Counted from the stretch's first letter, positions 8,653 through 17,665 are shown. The stretch: 42,518 nt of DNA from Bacillota bacterium (GCA_017889675.1 JAGGAA010000001.1:1-42518), one strand, 5' to 3'. A program made the numbers and translations. The notes: generated by a model not told the origin, from the letters alone.

Positions 8653-9286
8653 AAATGGCCAGCAGTTCGATTGCTTTGTCAGCAGCCGAGGCAGCATCAG
8701 GAGTGTAGGCATCTGCGCCGATAAAATCACAGAAGGTCTGTGTGACTGGAGCTCCACCAATCATGATTTTGACCTGATTACGAATTCCGGCTGTTTTGGC
8801 GGCCTCAACCACAGAGGCCATTTCCGGCATAGTTGTGGTAAGGAGGGCAGCACAGGCAATGATTTTGCAATCATTGTCAATCGCAGTTTTAACGAAGGCT
8901 TCTGGCTCAGCATCAACCCCGATATCGATGACTTCCAATCCCTTGCCCTCAAACATCATGCGGACCAGGTTTTTGCCGATGTCATGCAAGTCACCTTTTA
9001 CGGTGCCCAACACGACTTTACCCTTTGACTCCGCGCCGGCCTCCGCCAGATAGGGCTTTAGCAGCTCGGTGCCTGCATTCATGGCGCGGGCAGCCACCAG
9101 TACTTCGGGAACAAAAACTTCGTTGGCCTTAAACTTTCGACCCACGATGTCCATACCGGCGAGAAGTGCTTCTTCCAGAATGGTCTGCGCGTAGACTCCT
9201 TCTTCCAATGCCTGAGGAACTAGTTGCTTGACCAGCTTGGATTTGCCAGCTTGCATGGCGGCGGAAATTTCCTCGATGATACTCAT
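8645..9286 (-). CDS. Corrinoid protein (MtbC/MtaC-type)
   Basis: The cobamide carrier of the methyltransferase system: it accepts a methyl group from the substrate-specific methyltransferase and passes it on. The 213 residues follow the family layout: an N-terminal four-helix cap (about 1-85), then a Rossmann-like B12-binding domain. The lower-ligand motif DxHxxG is present as D99, H101, G104 (DLHDIGKN), followed by EVIDIGVD and the C-terminal MIGGAPV and GADAYTPDA. The ATG at 9286 has GAAAGGAAAG upstream. It lies 56 bases after the first UroD-type gene and overlaps the DUF2284 gene. Confidence 0.93.
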   Translation of the reverse strand: MSIIEEISAAMQAGKSKLVKQLVPQALEEGVYAQTILEEALLAGMDIVGRKFKANEVFVPEVLVAARAMNAGTELLKPYLAEAGAESKGKVVLGTVKGDLHDIGKNLVRMMFEGKGLEVIDIGVDAEPEAFVKTAIDNDCKIIACAALLTTTMPEMASVVEAAKTAGIRNQVKIMIGGAPVTQTFCDFIGADAYTPDAASAADKAIELLAIFA

Positions 9287-9342
9287 AAATCACTTTCCTT
9301 TCAGAGTATTAAATATTTTATTTTTTTAAATCAATTTCAAGG

Positions 9343-10338
9343 TTAATTTTTTCCGACCAGTTCCATTGCATATTTCTCCGCTTCATCAATGATAGGAAGA
9401 TATGCACCAGCTACAATATTGGGGTCCAACGAGTTAACAATCTTCGCGCCGAAAAGCACATAGCCATTGTATGTTCCATACGTGTCGAAACAGCGCCTCA
9501 CCTCGCCGCGCACCTCTTCTTCGCTGGCATCGGTCATGCCAGGGCGGCCATTACTGTCAAAGCCTCCGATGATAGCTATCTGACTCCCGTAATTTTTCAG
9601 TAGAGACACAATATCATTGCAGGGCTGTACCGAGGTCCACCCTTGCGCCCCGGTTTCAATAAAGTCCTCAATCAGCGCTTCTGCCCTGCCACAACAATGA
9701 TACAGCGGCAGCATGCCAAGCTCTCTCACGGCATCGTTCAGTCTCTTATGGTGTGGCTTAATCAGCTTTCGATATATTTCTGGAGATATAAACAGGTTGC
9801 GTTCCATGGCGATATCGTCATAATTTGTAAATACATTTGCCTTGTAGTATGTTGCTACCTTTTCAGCTACCTTTATCTTATAGTCCGTTATCGCTATAAA
9901 AAAATCGTAGCAAACTTCCGGTTCCGTATATAGTGAGCAAAGAGCCTCTTCAAATCCCATCACCGCTGCGAGCCGCTCAAATATCCCATTCCCGCAACCA
10001 TAGTCCACAACAAATTCATCTCTGTCGCAACCGCTGAGCTCCTTTTTCGCCTCCGACTCCCAGTCAAACGCGCGAATATCAGGAAACGTTAAGCTCTTCC
10101 ATTCCATGATATCTTCAAGTACAAAGTTGCCCGGCTTGGGAATCGGTGCTCCGCCCCCCGAAGGCGGCGTCACCCAAGGCACGCCAAAGCCGTCGCGCCC
10201 TCCTCCTTGGGGGCCTTTTTCAAACCATGGTCCATTACCCGCACCGAAACCAACGCTGTGTACCGCGGAAAAGAATGTGGGAACAAATTCCGTTGGTCTG
10301 TGATAGAGCGCTTCCATATAATTTTCTTTGCGGTTCAT
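9343..10338 (-). CDS. UroD-type methyltransferase I, aryl methyl ether demethylase-like
   Basis: First gene of the operon, and probably the substrate-specific methyltransferase that demethylates the growth substrate and methylates the corrinoid protein. The 331-residue protein is of the UroD superfamily, with the N-terminal form MNRKENYMEAL..RPTEFVP and a GGRDGFGVPWV plus PKPGNFVLEDI block seen in acetogen O-demethylase components (MtvB/OdmB-like). H214 and C216 in YHCCG are the likely zinc ligands; the third ligand of MtaA is not evident. The operon context suggests a methoxylated aromatic or other methylated compound, but the substrate cannot be read from the sequence. The ATG has TGGAGGGATTAGTAG upstream. 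Confidence 0.87.
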   Translation of the reverse strand: MNRKENYMEALYHRPTEFVPTFFSAVHSVGFGAGNGPWFEKGPQGGGRDGFGVPWVTPPSGGGAPIPKPGNFVLEDIMEWKSLTFPDIRAFDWESEAKKELSGCDRDEFVVDYGCGNGIFERLAAVMGFEEALCSLYTEPEVCYDFFIAITDYKIKVAEKVATYYKANVFTNYDDIAMERNLFISPEIYRKLIKPHHKRLNDAVRELGMLPLYHCCGRAEALIEDFIETGAQGWTSVQPCNDIVSLLKNYGSQIAIIGGFDSNGRPGMTDASEEEVRGEVRRCFDTYGTYNGYVLFGAKIVNSLDPNIVAGAYLPIIDEAEKYAMELVGKN

Positions 10339-10432
10339 CTACTAATCCCTCCATTAGTTGATCGTAATTCAAATGGACGTCTAAAAACAGGGTTGTTTTA
10401 TATTTACGCATTTATTTTATTTCATCCAAAAT

Positions 10433-10453
10433 TTTCTGTAAATTTTACAGAAA
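10433..10453. promoter_or_regulatory. 21-bp palindrome in divergent promoter region
   Basis: TTTCTGTAAA and TTTACAGAAA face each other across a single base, a perfect inverted repeat with 10-bp arms. It lies 95 bases upstream of the operon start and 65 upstream of the regulator start, a position fitting an operator. It has no T-run and is not near a gene end, so it is not a terminator. Confidence 0.65.
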
Positions 10454-10470
10454 CATTGATTTTTTAAACT

Positions 10471-10497
10471 TTGCCTTATACAATGTGTATAAGGCAA
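10471..10497. promoter_or_regulatory. 27-bp palindrome just upstream of PucR-like gene
   Basis: TTGCCTTATACA and TGTATAAGGCAA are perfect 12-bp inverted arms around a 3-base spacer, ending 20 bases before the regulator's ATG. It differs in sequence from the palindrome at 10433-10453, so either two proteins bind here or one has two kinds of site. Autoregulation is the simplest inference. Confidence 0.7.
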
Positions 10498-10517
10498 TTC
10501 AAATGGGGGTAAAGTAC

Positions 10518-12074
10518 ATGAAACTATGTATAGGCATGATTGAAGACGGGCTGAACCAACGACACCTATACAAAAATTTTACGGGAGAAAATGACCCCTT
10601 TGATTTAGAGCGTTTCGAAATATACTGTAAAAGTACATACCTTTGTACCGGTGTCATATATCTAACCCTGGGAAGCTCACTGCCTGATGAACTGATCGTG
10701 CAGGATAGAGCAGCCATGATATCGCTTGGTATGCCTCCATCATTTTACACAAAGGCTCCTTTGCGGCTTCTGGTGATCGAAGAAAATATGGAACTAGCGG
10801 AACTGTCAAACGAAGTCGGCCGCATCTTCTTCGAATACAACGCACTTGAGCAGAGGCTGCAAGATTCCGTTAATGACGGTAGAAGTATTCAGTATTTAGT
10901 AGATCAGTTCGCTCCATATATCAAGAACAGCATATCCGTCCTTAATTCTGAATTTCGAATGCTTGCAACCTCCCACGGGCCAGAAGCAGATGAAAAAATA
11001 CTAGAAATTCTTTCTCTTACCGATACCGGTATGATACTGCCGGAAATCGTTAAGTTTTTTAAAAATGATACTAATTATGCCGAAGCAAAGAAACGCAGAG
11101 GGCCTTTCATATACGAGGCAAGTATATTTCCATGGCCTACCCTTTGCATGAATATCTATCATCACAATGAATATGTGGCCCGTGTAACAATATCGGAAAA
11201 TCAGAATCCATTCAGGGAATATGAAGCGGAACTTCTTAATTTTTTCACATCTTTCATCCAACGAATCTACAATTTTTCAGAAACCGTCGGCGATATCATG
11301 CCGCATCACCTTATGGCAGAACTCTGTGTCATTCTGCTGCAGGGAAAAACCGTGGAAAGCGGACGTCTCTGCGGCTGTCTTTTAAATCGAGGATGGGAAA
11401 TTAATGACAGCTATCTCTGCGCGTGCGTCCTCCCCAGTGAACGGGACTATTACAATCGCACAGTAACCTATTATGCACGTCTCATCAGTCAGGAATATCC
11501 AGGATCCTATGCATTCGAATTTAACCAAAAAATCATGATTGTGATTAATCTTAAGTACTATGACAATTCTGATGAAACGTTCATTCATTCCAAAATTGAG
11601 GTAATGAGGGATCTTTATTTCCGCATCGGCTTCAGCAATCCTTTTCACAATTTCGAGGAATTGAAAGCATATTATACGCAGGCTGAAATAGCCCTGCGAG
11701 TAGGTCTGGAGTATTATCCTTTGCTCTGGTATCACAGATTCTCAGACAGAGCGTTGCTTTATATGCTGTCCAGATTAAAAGGGGAACTAGACGAAAAATA
11801 TATCTGTTCGCAAGAACTACTGACTCTGGAGCAGTATGACAAAGAAAATCAGACCGATTACTTACATACACTTAGGACATATCTCGACAACGGTATGAAC
11901 ACCGTACAGACCGCCAATGCTTTATTTATCCACCGGGCAACAATGATCTATCGCTTAGATCGCATCAAAATACTGACAAAGATCAATTTCAAAGACCCAG
12001 AGCGTATGCTGGGCATTTCCATTTCACTCAGGCTGATTGAGAATGCTAAGTCGCATATACCGGAGATAGAATGA
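10518..12074 (+). CDS. PucR-like transcriptional activator of the corrinoid operon
   Basis: A 518-residue regulator diverging from the corrinoid operon and very likely controlling it. The C-terminal 60 residues are a PucR-type helix-turn-helix (HTH_30): TLRTYLDNGMN, then TANALFIHRATMIYRLDRI, then the last helix. The central part (about 110-290) looks like a GAF-type sensory domain, and residues 290-430 resemble the GGDEF-like linker of CdaR/PucR proteins. No membrane segment is seen, so it is probably a cytoplasmic sensor of the methylated substrate. The ATG at 10518 is preferred because GGGGGT lies 8 bases upstream; an upstream start at 10485 would lie inside the palindrome. PucR-like regulators next to corrinoid methyltransferase genes recur in acetogens. 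Confidence 0.86.
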   Translation: MKLCIGMIEDGLNQRHLYKNFTGENDPFDLERFEIYCKSTYLCTGVIYLTLGSSLPDELIVQDRAAMISLGMPPSFYTKAPLRLLVIEENMELAELSNEVGRIFFEYNALEQRLQDSVNDGRSIQYLVDQFAPYIKNSISVLNSEFRMLATSHGPEADEKILEILSLTDTGMILPEIVKFFKNDTNYAEAKKRRGPFIYEASIFPWPTLCMNIYHHNEYVARVTISENQNPFREYEAELLNFFTSFIQRIYNFSETVGDIMPHHLMAELCVILLQGKTVESGRLCGCLLNRGWEINDSYLCACVLPSERDYYNRTVTYYARLISQEYPGSYAFEFNQKIMIVINLKYYDNSDETFIHSKIEVMRDLYFRIGFSNPFHNFEELKAYYTQAEIALRVGLEYYPLLWYHRFSDRALLYMLSRLKGELDEKYICSQELLTLEQYDKENQTDYLHTLRTYLDNGMNTVQTANALFIHRATMIYRLDRIKILTKINFKDPERMLGISISLRLIENAKSHIPEIE

Positions 12075-12962
12075 ATGTATTGACATACTAATGACTAATA
12101 TGTCTGGGTGGTGAATATGAAAACTATATAAAAAAAATTAGTATATGAAAAAAGCAATCCTACCAAAGGTTTATTTTTTACAATCTCTAAGGAATTGTCA
12201 AGCTAAGCGCAACACCCACCCGAAAATAATTCCATAATTATATATTCCTATGATTTAAATAATCACCCCTTGACTCACGTGACACAGGGACAACATACCT
12301 GTCCCTTTTCGTAAGATCAATTCCCTAAGCAAAAGTAGAGCTCCTGCCAAATTAACAAAAATTTGACAAGAGCTCTACTTTTTTCGCCATTACCAATGAT
12401 ACGGCTCGCCTCTGCTAATCTTAAACGTTAATTTTAATAAATAATACTAAACTTCGTCTGGTTATTTTTTCCATATTTTCGAAATAGCTCACTCACAAAG
12501 TGCTTCGCCCCAATTCTCACGGGCCGGAGCATCTAACAATATTTAATACCCCACCCCTCGGCGGGGGTAATTTCGTGTATTTGTATGTCGCTAAACGAAC
12601 GTTCGACATTATTTTGTACGTCTATGAGAACATAAAAACACATTTGTTAAATTTCTAAAAACCTGCGAAGCCTTATATATCAGGCTATTTCCGTTGTATC
12701 AACGCAACACACTCCACGTGTGTTTTGATAGAAAGATAATACTAATCCGCAAAATAGGAGATTCGCGAAAAGGTTCGACCCCCTTATCACAAAGGGGTGG
12801 TTTTGTTTGGCGGGTTATACTATTACGCAAAATTGCTACATACTTGATTTGTAAGTAAGCCTAATGCAATCCTAGTTCCCTGTGTTCTACCGTTTCAGGC
12901 GGTTTTATCCGCCCCCCCGTTGTGAGGTCGGCTCGGAGAAACGCCGAGGACGATATCCTGTG
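12075..12962. other. Gene-free stretch with several hairpins
   Basis: About 890 bases with no credible gene or ribosome binding site on either strand. It holds a strong terminator (12331-12384) and smaller inverted repeats: ACCCCCTT with AAGGGGT (12778-12798), GGCGG with CCGCC (12898-12913), CTCGG with CCGAG (near 12932-12948) and TCCTG with CAGGA (12956-12968). The last three lie just beyond the stop of the minus-strand gene at 12963 and may form its 3' end. I found no match to a riboswitch class I know. Confidence 0.5.
12331..12384 (+). terminator. Strong rho-independent terminator
   Basis: A 13-bp perfect outer stem (AAAAGTAGAGCTC with GAGCTCTACTTTT) continued by an inner CAAATT/AATTTG pairing, followed by a T-run. 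It lies 260 bases after the PucR-like gene and is the best candidate for its end. The A-rich left side means it could also act on the other strand. Confidence 0.75.
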
Positions 12963-13436
12963 TCAGGATTGCTGAAATTCCCCCAGGCGTTTTGTGACGT
13001 ACAAGTAGTAATATAATGCCGCGTGAATAATCAACGATAGAGTAAACGTATATAAGACATTCCACCCAACGTAGACAAGCATTCCTTGGCGCAAATAATA
13101 CCAGTGAACCACAGCAGCAAAAAAAGCAAAGACGCCTATTGCCAAGGCAATTTGGTAAAATTCATTGCTTTGGCTCGTCCAATAGCAATAAAGAATAACT
13201 AGTGGTATCCACGCAGCCGACAAAAACAGCGGCATTCCGGCTAGTGCGATATCCCCGCCAAAGAAACTCCAGTAGCCGAATACATTGTGCATTAGGTATG
13301 TAAGTACGAGCGCCAAACCTAATCCTCCGACGAGGCCCATTCCCCAGAATCGTGAAATGCCCTTTTTAGGTACCAATATATACAAGATGCCTACGCCGAC
13401 AAAAAAAAACAATGGTCCCGTAAAAATACCAAGCAT
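12963..13436 (-). CDS. Multi-pass membrane protein, unknown function
   Basis: A 157-residue protein with about five hydrophobic segments (residues 3-22, 32-50, 64-84, 92-112, 120-142) and a short charged tail. It resembles the CBO0543-like membrane protein at 1431-1961 in size and layout. The ATG has AGGGGTGATG upstream. It is a lone gene between two gene-poor stretches, and nothing nearby suggests a role. Confidence 0.68.
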   Translation of the reverse strand: MLGIFTGPLFFFVGVGILYILVPKKGISRFWGMGLVGGLGLALVLTYLMHNVFGYWSFFGGDIALAGMPLFLSAAWIPLVILYCYWTSQSNEFYQIALAIGVFAFFAAVVHWYYLRQGMLVYVGWNVLYTFTLSLIIHAALYYYLYVTKRLGEFQQS

Positions 13437-13778
13437 TTTTCATCACCCCTGCATTATTCTTCCCTCTGAGAAACTTCTTATTTACCTAAATGTCCAGCCA
13501 GTATTTGGTGGATTTTAGCTGAGCCCTCTGCAGAAAATTTCAAGTATGCTGTGCGTTGGCTGTAGCAGACTAAAGCCGGGAGACGTTATTATGCTTATAG
13601 CTGGTGGTTGCAGCAACTGCAAAAATCTCTTGGCAAACAGGCAAGACTATGTATTGTACCATAGCGGCCCAAATCCACCTTGAAAAACATCCTGATCACG
13701 ACATACTAATCATGGAGGTAATGACATTACGCTATCAACTCTATGCGACACTACCAATTGAGGCTCGGGAGGCAAAAT

Positions 13779-14069
13779 ATGAAAAGAAACTTCTGGAGTC
13801 AATGTCGTCGATTCTTCCGTCCGCGAATTGATTCTACCGTCGATGAAATGCCTCCGGCTATGAACACGCTTTATGAGGGTTTGAAGCAGAACGCCACCCT
13901 TGTCATTGTACCCAGCACTGCAGTCGAATCCATGCAACTGGGTGGTTTAGCCAGGTTAACAGCTATGATTTTGGAAATCCAGGGATCCGCCGCAAATGGG
14001 CAGCAAAACCAGCCACTTAGTGGTTTCGGGCCGATACCAGCCTACAGGTTGCCCAAACATCTTCTGTAA
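13779..14069 (+). CDS. Short protein resembling an SPFH/band-7 C-terminal fragment
   Basis: A 96-residue frame with GGGAGG 6 bases before its ATG. The central segment (EGLKQNATLVIVPSTAVESMQ and LGGLA) loosely resembles the conserved end of SPFH/band-7 domain proteins, which would make it a remnant of a larger membrane-scaffold gene. An overlapping frame (GTG 13604 to 13831) precedes it but is not recognisable. It may be a real small gene or part of a decayed one. Confidence 0.35.
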   Translation: MKRNFWSQCRRFFRPRIDSTVDEMPPAMNTLYEGLKQNATLVIVPSTAVESMQLGGLARLTAMILEIQGSAANGQQNQPLSGFGPIPAYRLPKHLL

Positions 14070-14265
14070 TAAGTTGCTCTGGCAATCGTCGGATTCGTTA
14101 GTAGCGCCGTTGCATCCGGTAAGAATTCACTTCTAGATTATCCTCTAAACGCCGTAATACCTATCTGAATCGGCGGTCAGATGTATCGCCTGGTCTAGTG
14201 CTGCCCTTACCGAATGAATGGCGTATACCCATCCAGCGCACAATAAATGAAAAAGAGGTCATCAC

Positions 14266-14460
14266 ATGGACAGACTGGCATTAATCCTTGTTATTGTCGG
14301 AGCATTGAACTGGCTACTTGTAGACTTGTTTCAATTTGATCTGGTCGCCACCATCTTCGGTGGGCAATCTTCATTAATAAGTCGCGCTATCTACACTCTG
14401 ATTGGACTGGCAGGATTGTGGGCAATTTCCTTAGTCCTACGTGATCAGAGCCAAGCGTAA
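14266..14460 (+). CDS. DUF378 small membrane protein
   Basis: A 64-residue protein with two membrane helices, matching DUF378 (YuzA-like): MDRLALILVIVGALNWLL, VDLFQFDLVATIFGG, then a second helix around ISRAIYTLIGLAGLW. DUF378 proteins are short, widespread and of unknown function; the GALNWLLV motif is diagnostic. The ATG has AGAGGTCATCAC upstream. It stands alone just before the decayed splB. Confidence 0.88.
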   Translation: MDRLALILVIVGALNWLLVDLFQFDLVATIFGGQSSLISRAIYTLIGLAGLWAISLVLRDQSQA

Positions 14461-14590
14461 ACACAACAAAGAAGGCTGGAATTTTCCAACCATTTTAAAG
14501 GCAGCGAAAAAATCGGGACCGTCTCTCATTAATTTTTTGCAGACGGGGCAAACCAACTTTTGGCGTCATGAAAACAAGGAAAGGGTGAAT

Positions 14591-15796
14591 ATGATGCATT
14601 TTGTTCCCAGCCGCGTTTTTTTTGAAACGACAGCCATGCCATGTATTATCTTTTGGGGCGAAAGATTTACGACCATCTTAATGCGTTGAAGGTCCCGATT
14701 CAGATCACCGGTCGCACAGCAGAGTAATGGGTTTCCCGGGAAGACAACTATGGAAGCCTACCGGGAAGCCAAGCGGACGCTGGTAGTCGGGGTCAGAAAG
14801 AAAGTTAATTTCGCGTCCTGTAAGCCCTCTGCGCATTATCAGCTGCCGCTGAATACCAGTTGCCCTGGGATGTGCGAGTATTGTTATTTAGCCACAACAC
14901 TTGGCAAACGGCCGTATCTTAGGGTGTACGTCAATATTGAGGAAATATTGGCCAAAGCTGGAGACTATATGACTCAACGTGCCCCGGAGATTACCGTTTT
15001 TGAAGGGGCGGCGACGTCAGACCCCATCCCTACTGAATATTTGACCGGACTACTCTATAAAACCATCGAGTTTTTTGGCGACCAACCGCTGGGCCGCTTT
15101 CGTTTCGTGACAAAATTTAACGACGTTAATTCCCTGCTTACAGCCCATCATAACGGCCATACACGTTTCCGCTTCAGTTTGAACGCCCCCAGCGTTATCC
15201 GCATGTATGAACACGCTGCCCCACCACTAGACGAACGGGTGGCAGCTGCAGCCATGGTAGCCCAGGCGGATTATCCCCTTGGGTTTATTATCGCACCGAT
15301 TTTTCATTATCCGGACTGGCGGCAAGAGTACAAAGGACTTTTCTCCAGCTTGGCGAAAGCCTTGCCAGAAACGGCTAGACGGGATTTGACCTTTGAGATG
15401 ATTACCCATCGGTTTACCAAACGAGCCAAGACCAACATTACTGCTATTTTCCCCCAGACTACTTTGCCAATGCCGGAAGATGATCGTACGTTCAAATTTG
15501 GCCAGTTCGGCTACGGCAAATATGTCTATTCCCTCTCTGCAATGGCTGAGATGAAGACTTTTATGATGGAGCAGATTGGGCAGCACTTTCCGGAAGCGAA
15601 GGTGGAGTATTTTGTGTATGTGTACTTATCGCCACAAAACGCCGCTTCCGCTCGCCGGTTTTTTCGGCAGTATAGTATCTTTCACCCAATCACCTCGGCT
15701 AACGCAAGGTCGCACAAGCCAGACCGGCACGCAAAAAACTTCATTTGGGTCGCTGCATTGCCCAAGCAGACAAATAAACAGGATCAGTATATCTAA
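14591..15796 (+). pseudogene. splB: Spore photoproduct lyase, decayed
   Basis: SplB is a radical-SAM enzyme that repairs spore photoproduct in DNA during germination. The gene starts at ATG 14591 with AAAGGGTGAAT and the family start FVPSRVFFE, then loses frame at a 5-bp tandem duplication (GCCAT twice, about 14634-14643). It is readable in another frame as YYLLGRKIYDHL and VPIQITGRTAE, and returns to the first frame near 14722, where two bases of an AG repeat appear lost. From the ATG at 14750 it is open: AKRTLVVGVRKK, the radical-SAM triad C38, C42, C45 (CPGMCEYC), and the family end AKVEYFV. Two more oddities: the catalytic Cys (FEASCTSD in Bacillus) is Ala (FEGAATSD, A88), and the normal stop is missing, so about 55 residues are added. 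Very likely non-functional. Confidence 0.85.
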
Positions 15797-15907
15797 AAAT
15801 CTTTAGTTCAGACAATCCCATCAGCTTCTTGGCTTAGCGCTAAATCACGCATCTAATCGACTTTTGTGCAAAAACTAATCACATCTTTTTTACGGAGTGA
15901 TTCTGTT

Positions 15908-16501
15908 ATGACTGACAATACAATTAGCCCACTTCAACAATATATAACCAAAACGGCAGCAAATAATGAAGCCATTTTGATTGGTTACGCAAATATTAAA
16001 AAATTGCATTCAATAGCTATTATTCTAGGTTTTCATTACTCAGATACATCGTATTTTAAAAACACGTTTGGAATAGCCCAAAGAATCTACGAAGTTAACG
16101 CAAAAAGTAATGTTGTTCTTGATAAGTTGAGATCTATTCTCAAGAAAGAAAATCATACATCCTACGATAAAAGTGTTTTTTCCGTATATGGCGATATGCG
16201 CCCCTATATAGAGGCGGCAGGATTAGGTGGGTTCGGGAGAAATGGGCTCATCGTGAATAGTCAATATGGCTCTAATCTTCTATTTTCCATGTTACTTACG
16301 GATGCACCTTTTGAAACAGAAGAAATCCACCGCGGTTCTTATCAACCTTGTACCTATTGTAAAAGATGTATTGATGCTTGCCCTGTTAATGCTTTTGAAA
16401 ACAATCAATTTAATACCTACAAATGTTTCATTTCGTCCCTTAGAGGCTGTAAGGAATGCGTAACTCATTGTCTAAATGCTAATGGAATGGTCGGTAATTG
16501 A
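15908..16501 (+). CDS. QueG-like [4Fe-4S] protein, shortened
   Basis: A 197-residue iron-sulfur protein related to epoxyqueuosine reductase QueG and other corrinoid/Fe-S reductases. The stretch DMRPYIEAAGLGGFGRNGLIV followed by YGSNLLFSMLLTDAPF matches the QueG core, and a ferredoxin-like domain follows: CTYCKRCIDACPVNAF and C..SLRGC.EC..HC, enough Cys for two [4Fe-4S] clusters. It is shorter than QueG (over 300 residues), lacking most of the C-terminal HEAT-like part. The ATG at 15908 has GGAGTGA upstream and is preferred over the GTG at 15866. It is probably a reductase of unknown substrate. It is not in an operon. Confidence 0.72.
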   Translation: MTDNTISPLQQYITKTAANNEAILIGYANIKKLHSIAIILGFHYSDTSYFKNTFGIAQRIYEVNAKSNVVLDKLRSILKKENHTSYDKSVFSVYGDMRPYIEAAGLGGFGRNGLIVNSQYGSNLLFSMLLTDAPFETEEIHRGSYQPCTYCKRCIDACPVNAFENNQFNTYKCFISSLRGCKECVTHCLNANGMVGN

Positions 16502-16843
16502 TGTCCCTTTATTACATTCTTTTTATGCCCAAGGTGGAGCTAATCGACCACCCCGTTAATATAAAAATCTACCATGTGTCAGTGGTTCCATGTTCATAAA
16601 AGGTAATATTTCATATGACATCTATCAGGAAGAAGCAATTGGTGCAGTTTTGAGACCGAAATAATAGAGGATCAGCAACTAATATGGCTACTGATCCTTT
16701 TGTATTACTTGTCAACTGGTTGAGCGTATAAACCTTTCCTGCAGTGAGTGACTGGTATCCGAGATTCGCTGTTGGCGGAGGAACTGTTTTGCCTATTCAA
16801 TAAGCTGCTCTCCTTTGTGGTTAGAACTAAGAGTATCTTTTAT
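16502..16843. other. Gene-free stretch with one short frame
   Basis: The only candidate is a 24-codon frame (16590-16664, starting MFIKGNISYDIY) with no clear ribosome binding site; it may be the tail of a lost gene. It is followed directly by the hairpin at 16668-16702. Confidence 0.35.
16668..16702 (+). terminator. Probable terminator
   Basis: AGGATCAG and CTGATCCT form an 8-bp stem around a 15-base loop, followed by TTTTG. It could end transcription from the QueG-like gene at 15908. Confidence 0.5.
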
Positions 16844-17074
16844 CTAACACCGCTGAATTGGCATGACACTAATAATCTGCTGGCATCGTATAAAAGTCTC
16901 CACATGTCCAGTGTGCAATACAATGTGGTCACATTCAACTTCCAGCAATCTTCCGAATGTTGAATTTCGAGGTGTCTCGACTACTACATACATACCAACA
17001 TATGGCATTAATCTATTCAACCAAGACGGTTCAACCGGGGTAACTTTTTCAGGCAACCGAAACTCGGGCCTCAT
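16844..17074 (-). CDS. DUF2642 small protein
   Basis: A 76-residue protein of the DUF2642 type. The core, GMYVVVETPRNSTFGRLLEV then DHIVLHTGHVETFIRCQQI and ISVMP, follows the SH3-like beta-barrel pattern of that family, which is common in sporeformers and sometimes associated with spore coats. The ATG has AAAGGAGG 10 bases upstream. The overlapping plus-strand frames here are shadows. Confidence 0.78.
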   Translation of the reverse strand: MRPEFRLPEKVTPVEPSWLNRLMPYVGMYVVVETPRNSTFGRLLEVECDHIVLHTGHVETFIRCQQIISVMPIQRC

Positions 17075-17084
17075 TATTCAATAG

Positions 17085-17665
17085 CCTCCTTTTGTGTGGC
17101 AGTATTATGTTACATAATATGCAGAAGAATAATTATTAGCTCCCTGCATTGAAATATTGTTCAGATGATTTTGAATGCCACCGGTTGCGGACACAAAGAG
17201 GTATTACTATATAAAGATCCACTTAAAAAACGGGCCAAGTATCAAAAGTTGGCTGCATTAGAATAACTACTTCTTGCCCAACCGAAGCTGGCCAACCTAA
17301 CCTCAAATTATCCATTATTCTTATCAAAGCACTCTAAGAAATTATTTTATTTCACACTCTGTTTTTCCTATATACAGGAAGAAAATTTCTAAATATATAA
17401 ACCAATATAACTAACCCTGCTCCAGCGGTAATCCTTTTGAATCACGGATTGTCTGCTTCTGCTGCACCACTTGAACGTACCCGTTATACATGCCCTTCAA
17501 AATCTAGGATTTTCAACTCGACAAATAGCACCAGGCCGGACGGCATCAAATTTTTTGTATCAAACGCTGGAAGTAATATTCCTTTTGTTTACATGATAAT
17601 CTTCTCAGCCACACACTAAAGAGCTTCTCCCCGTTTATTCTAATAAACCATCAAAATATAATTAC
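17085..17665. other. Gene-free stretch with a dispersed repeat
   Basis: No gene with a plausible start is seen. The only notable element is a copy of a 78-base repeat (17257-17334) that recurs at 35229-35306. Confidence 0.5.
17257..17334 (+). repeat. Dispersed repeat, copy 1
   Basis: A 78-base block beginning ATTAGAATAACTACTTCTTG and ending CTTATCAAAGCACTC. It is nearly identical to 35229-35306 in the same orientation, differing only in a central stretch of about 25 bases. Both copies are intergenic. Confidence 0.85.

Noticed and set aside
12770-12800. GGTTCGACC resembling a tRNA or tmRNA T-arm
   Set aside because: No acceptor stem, anticodon arm or CCA end can be built around it; it is part of a simple inverted repeat.
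13604-13831. Plus-strand frame of 75 codons overlapping the 13779 gene
   Set aside because: Starts at GTG without a proper Shine-Dalgarno and has no recognisable content; could belong to a decayed gene but cannot be supported.
14441-14689. Plus-strand frame of 82 codons
   Set aside because: Its second half is the true start of the broken splB (from 14591); the first half has no start signal.
17437-17619. Plus-strand frame of 60 codons
   Set aside because: No ribosome binding site and no protein-like pattern; lies in a gene-free stretch.
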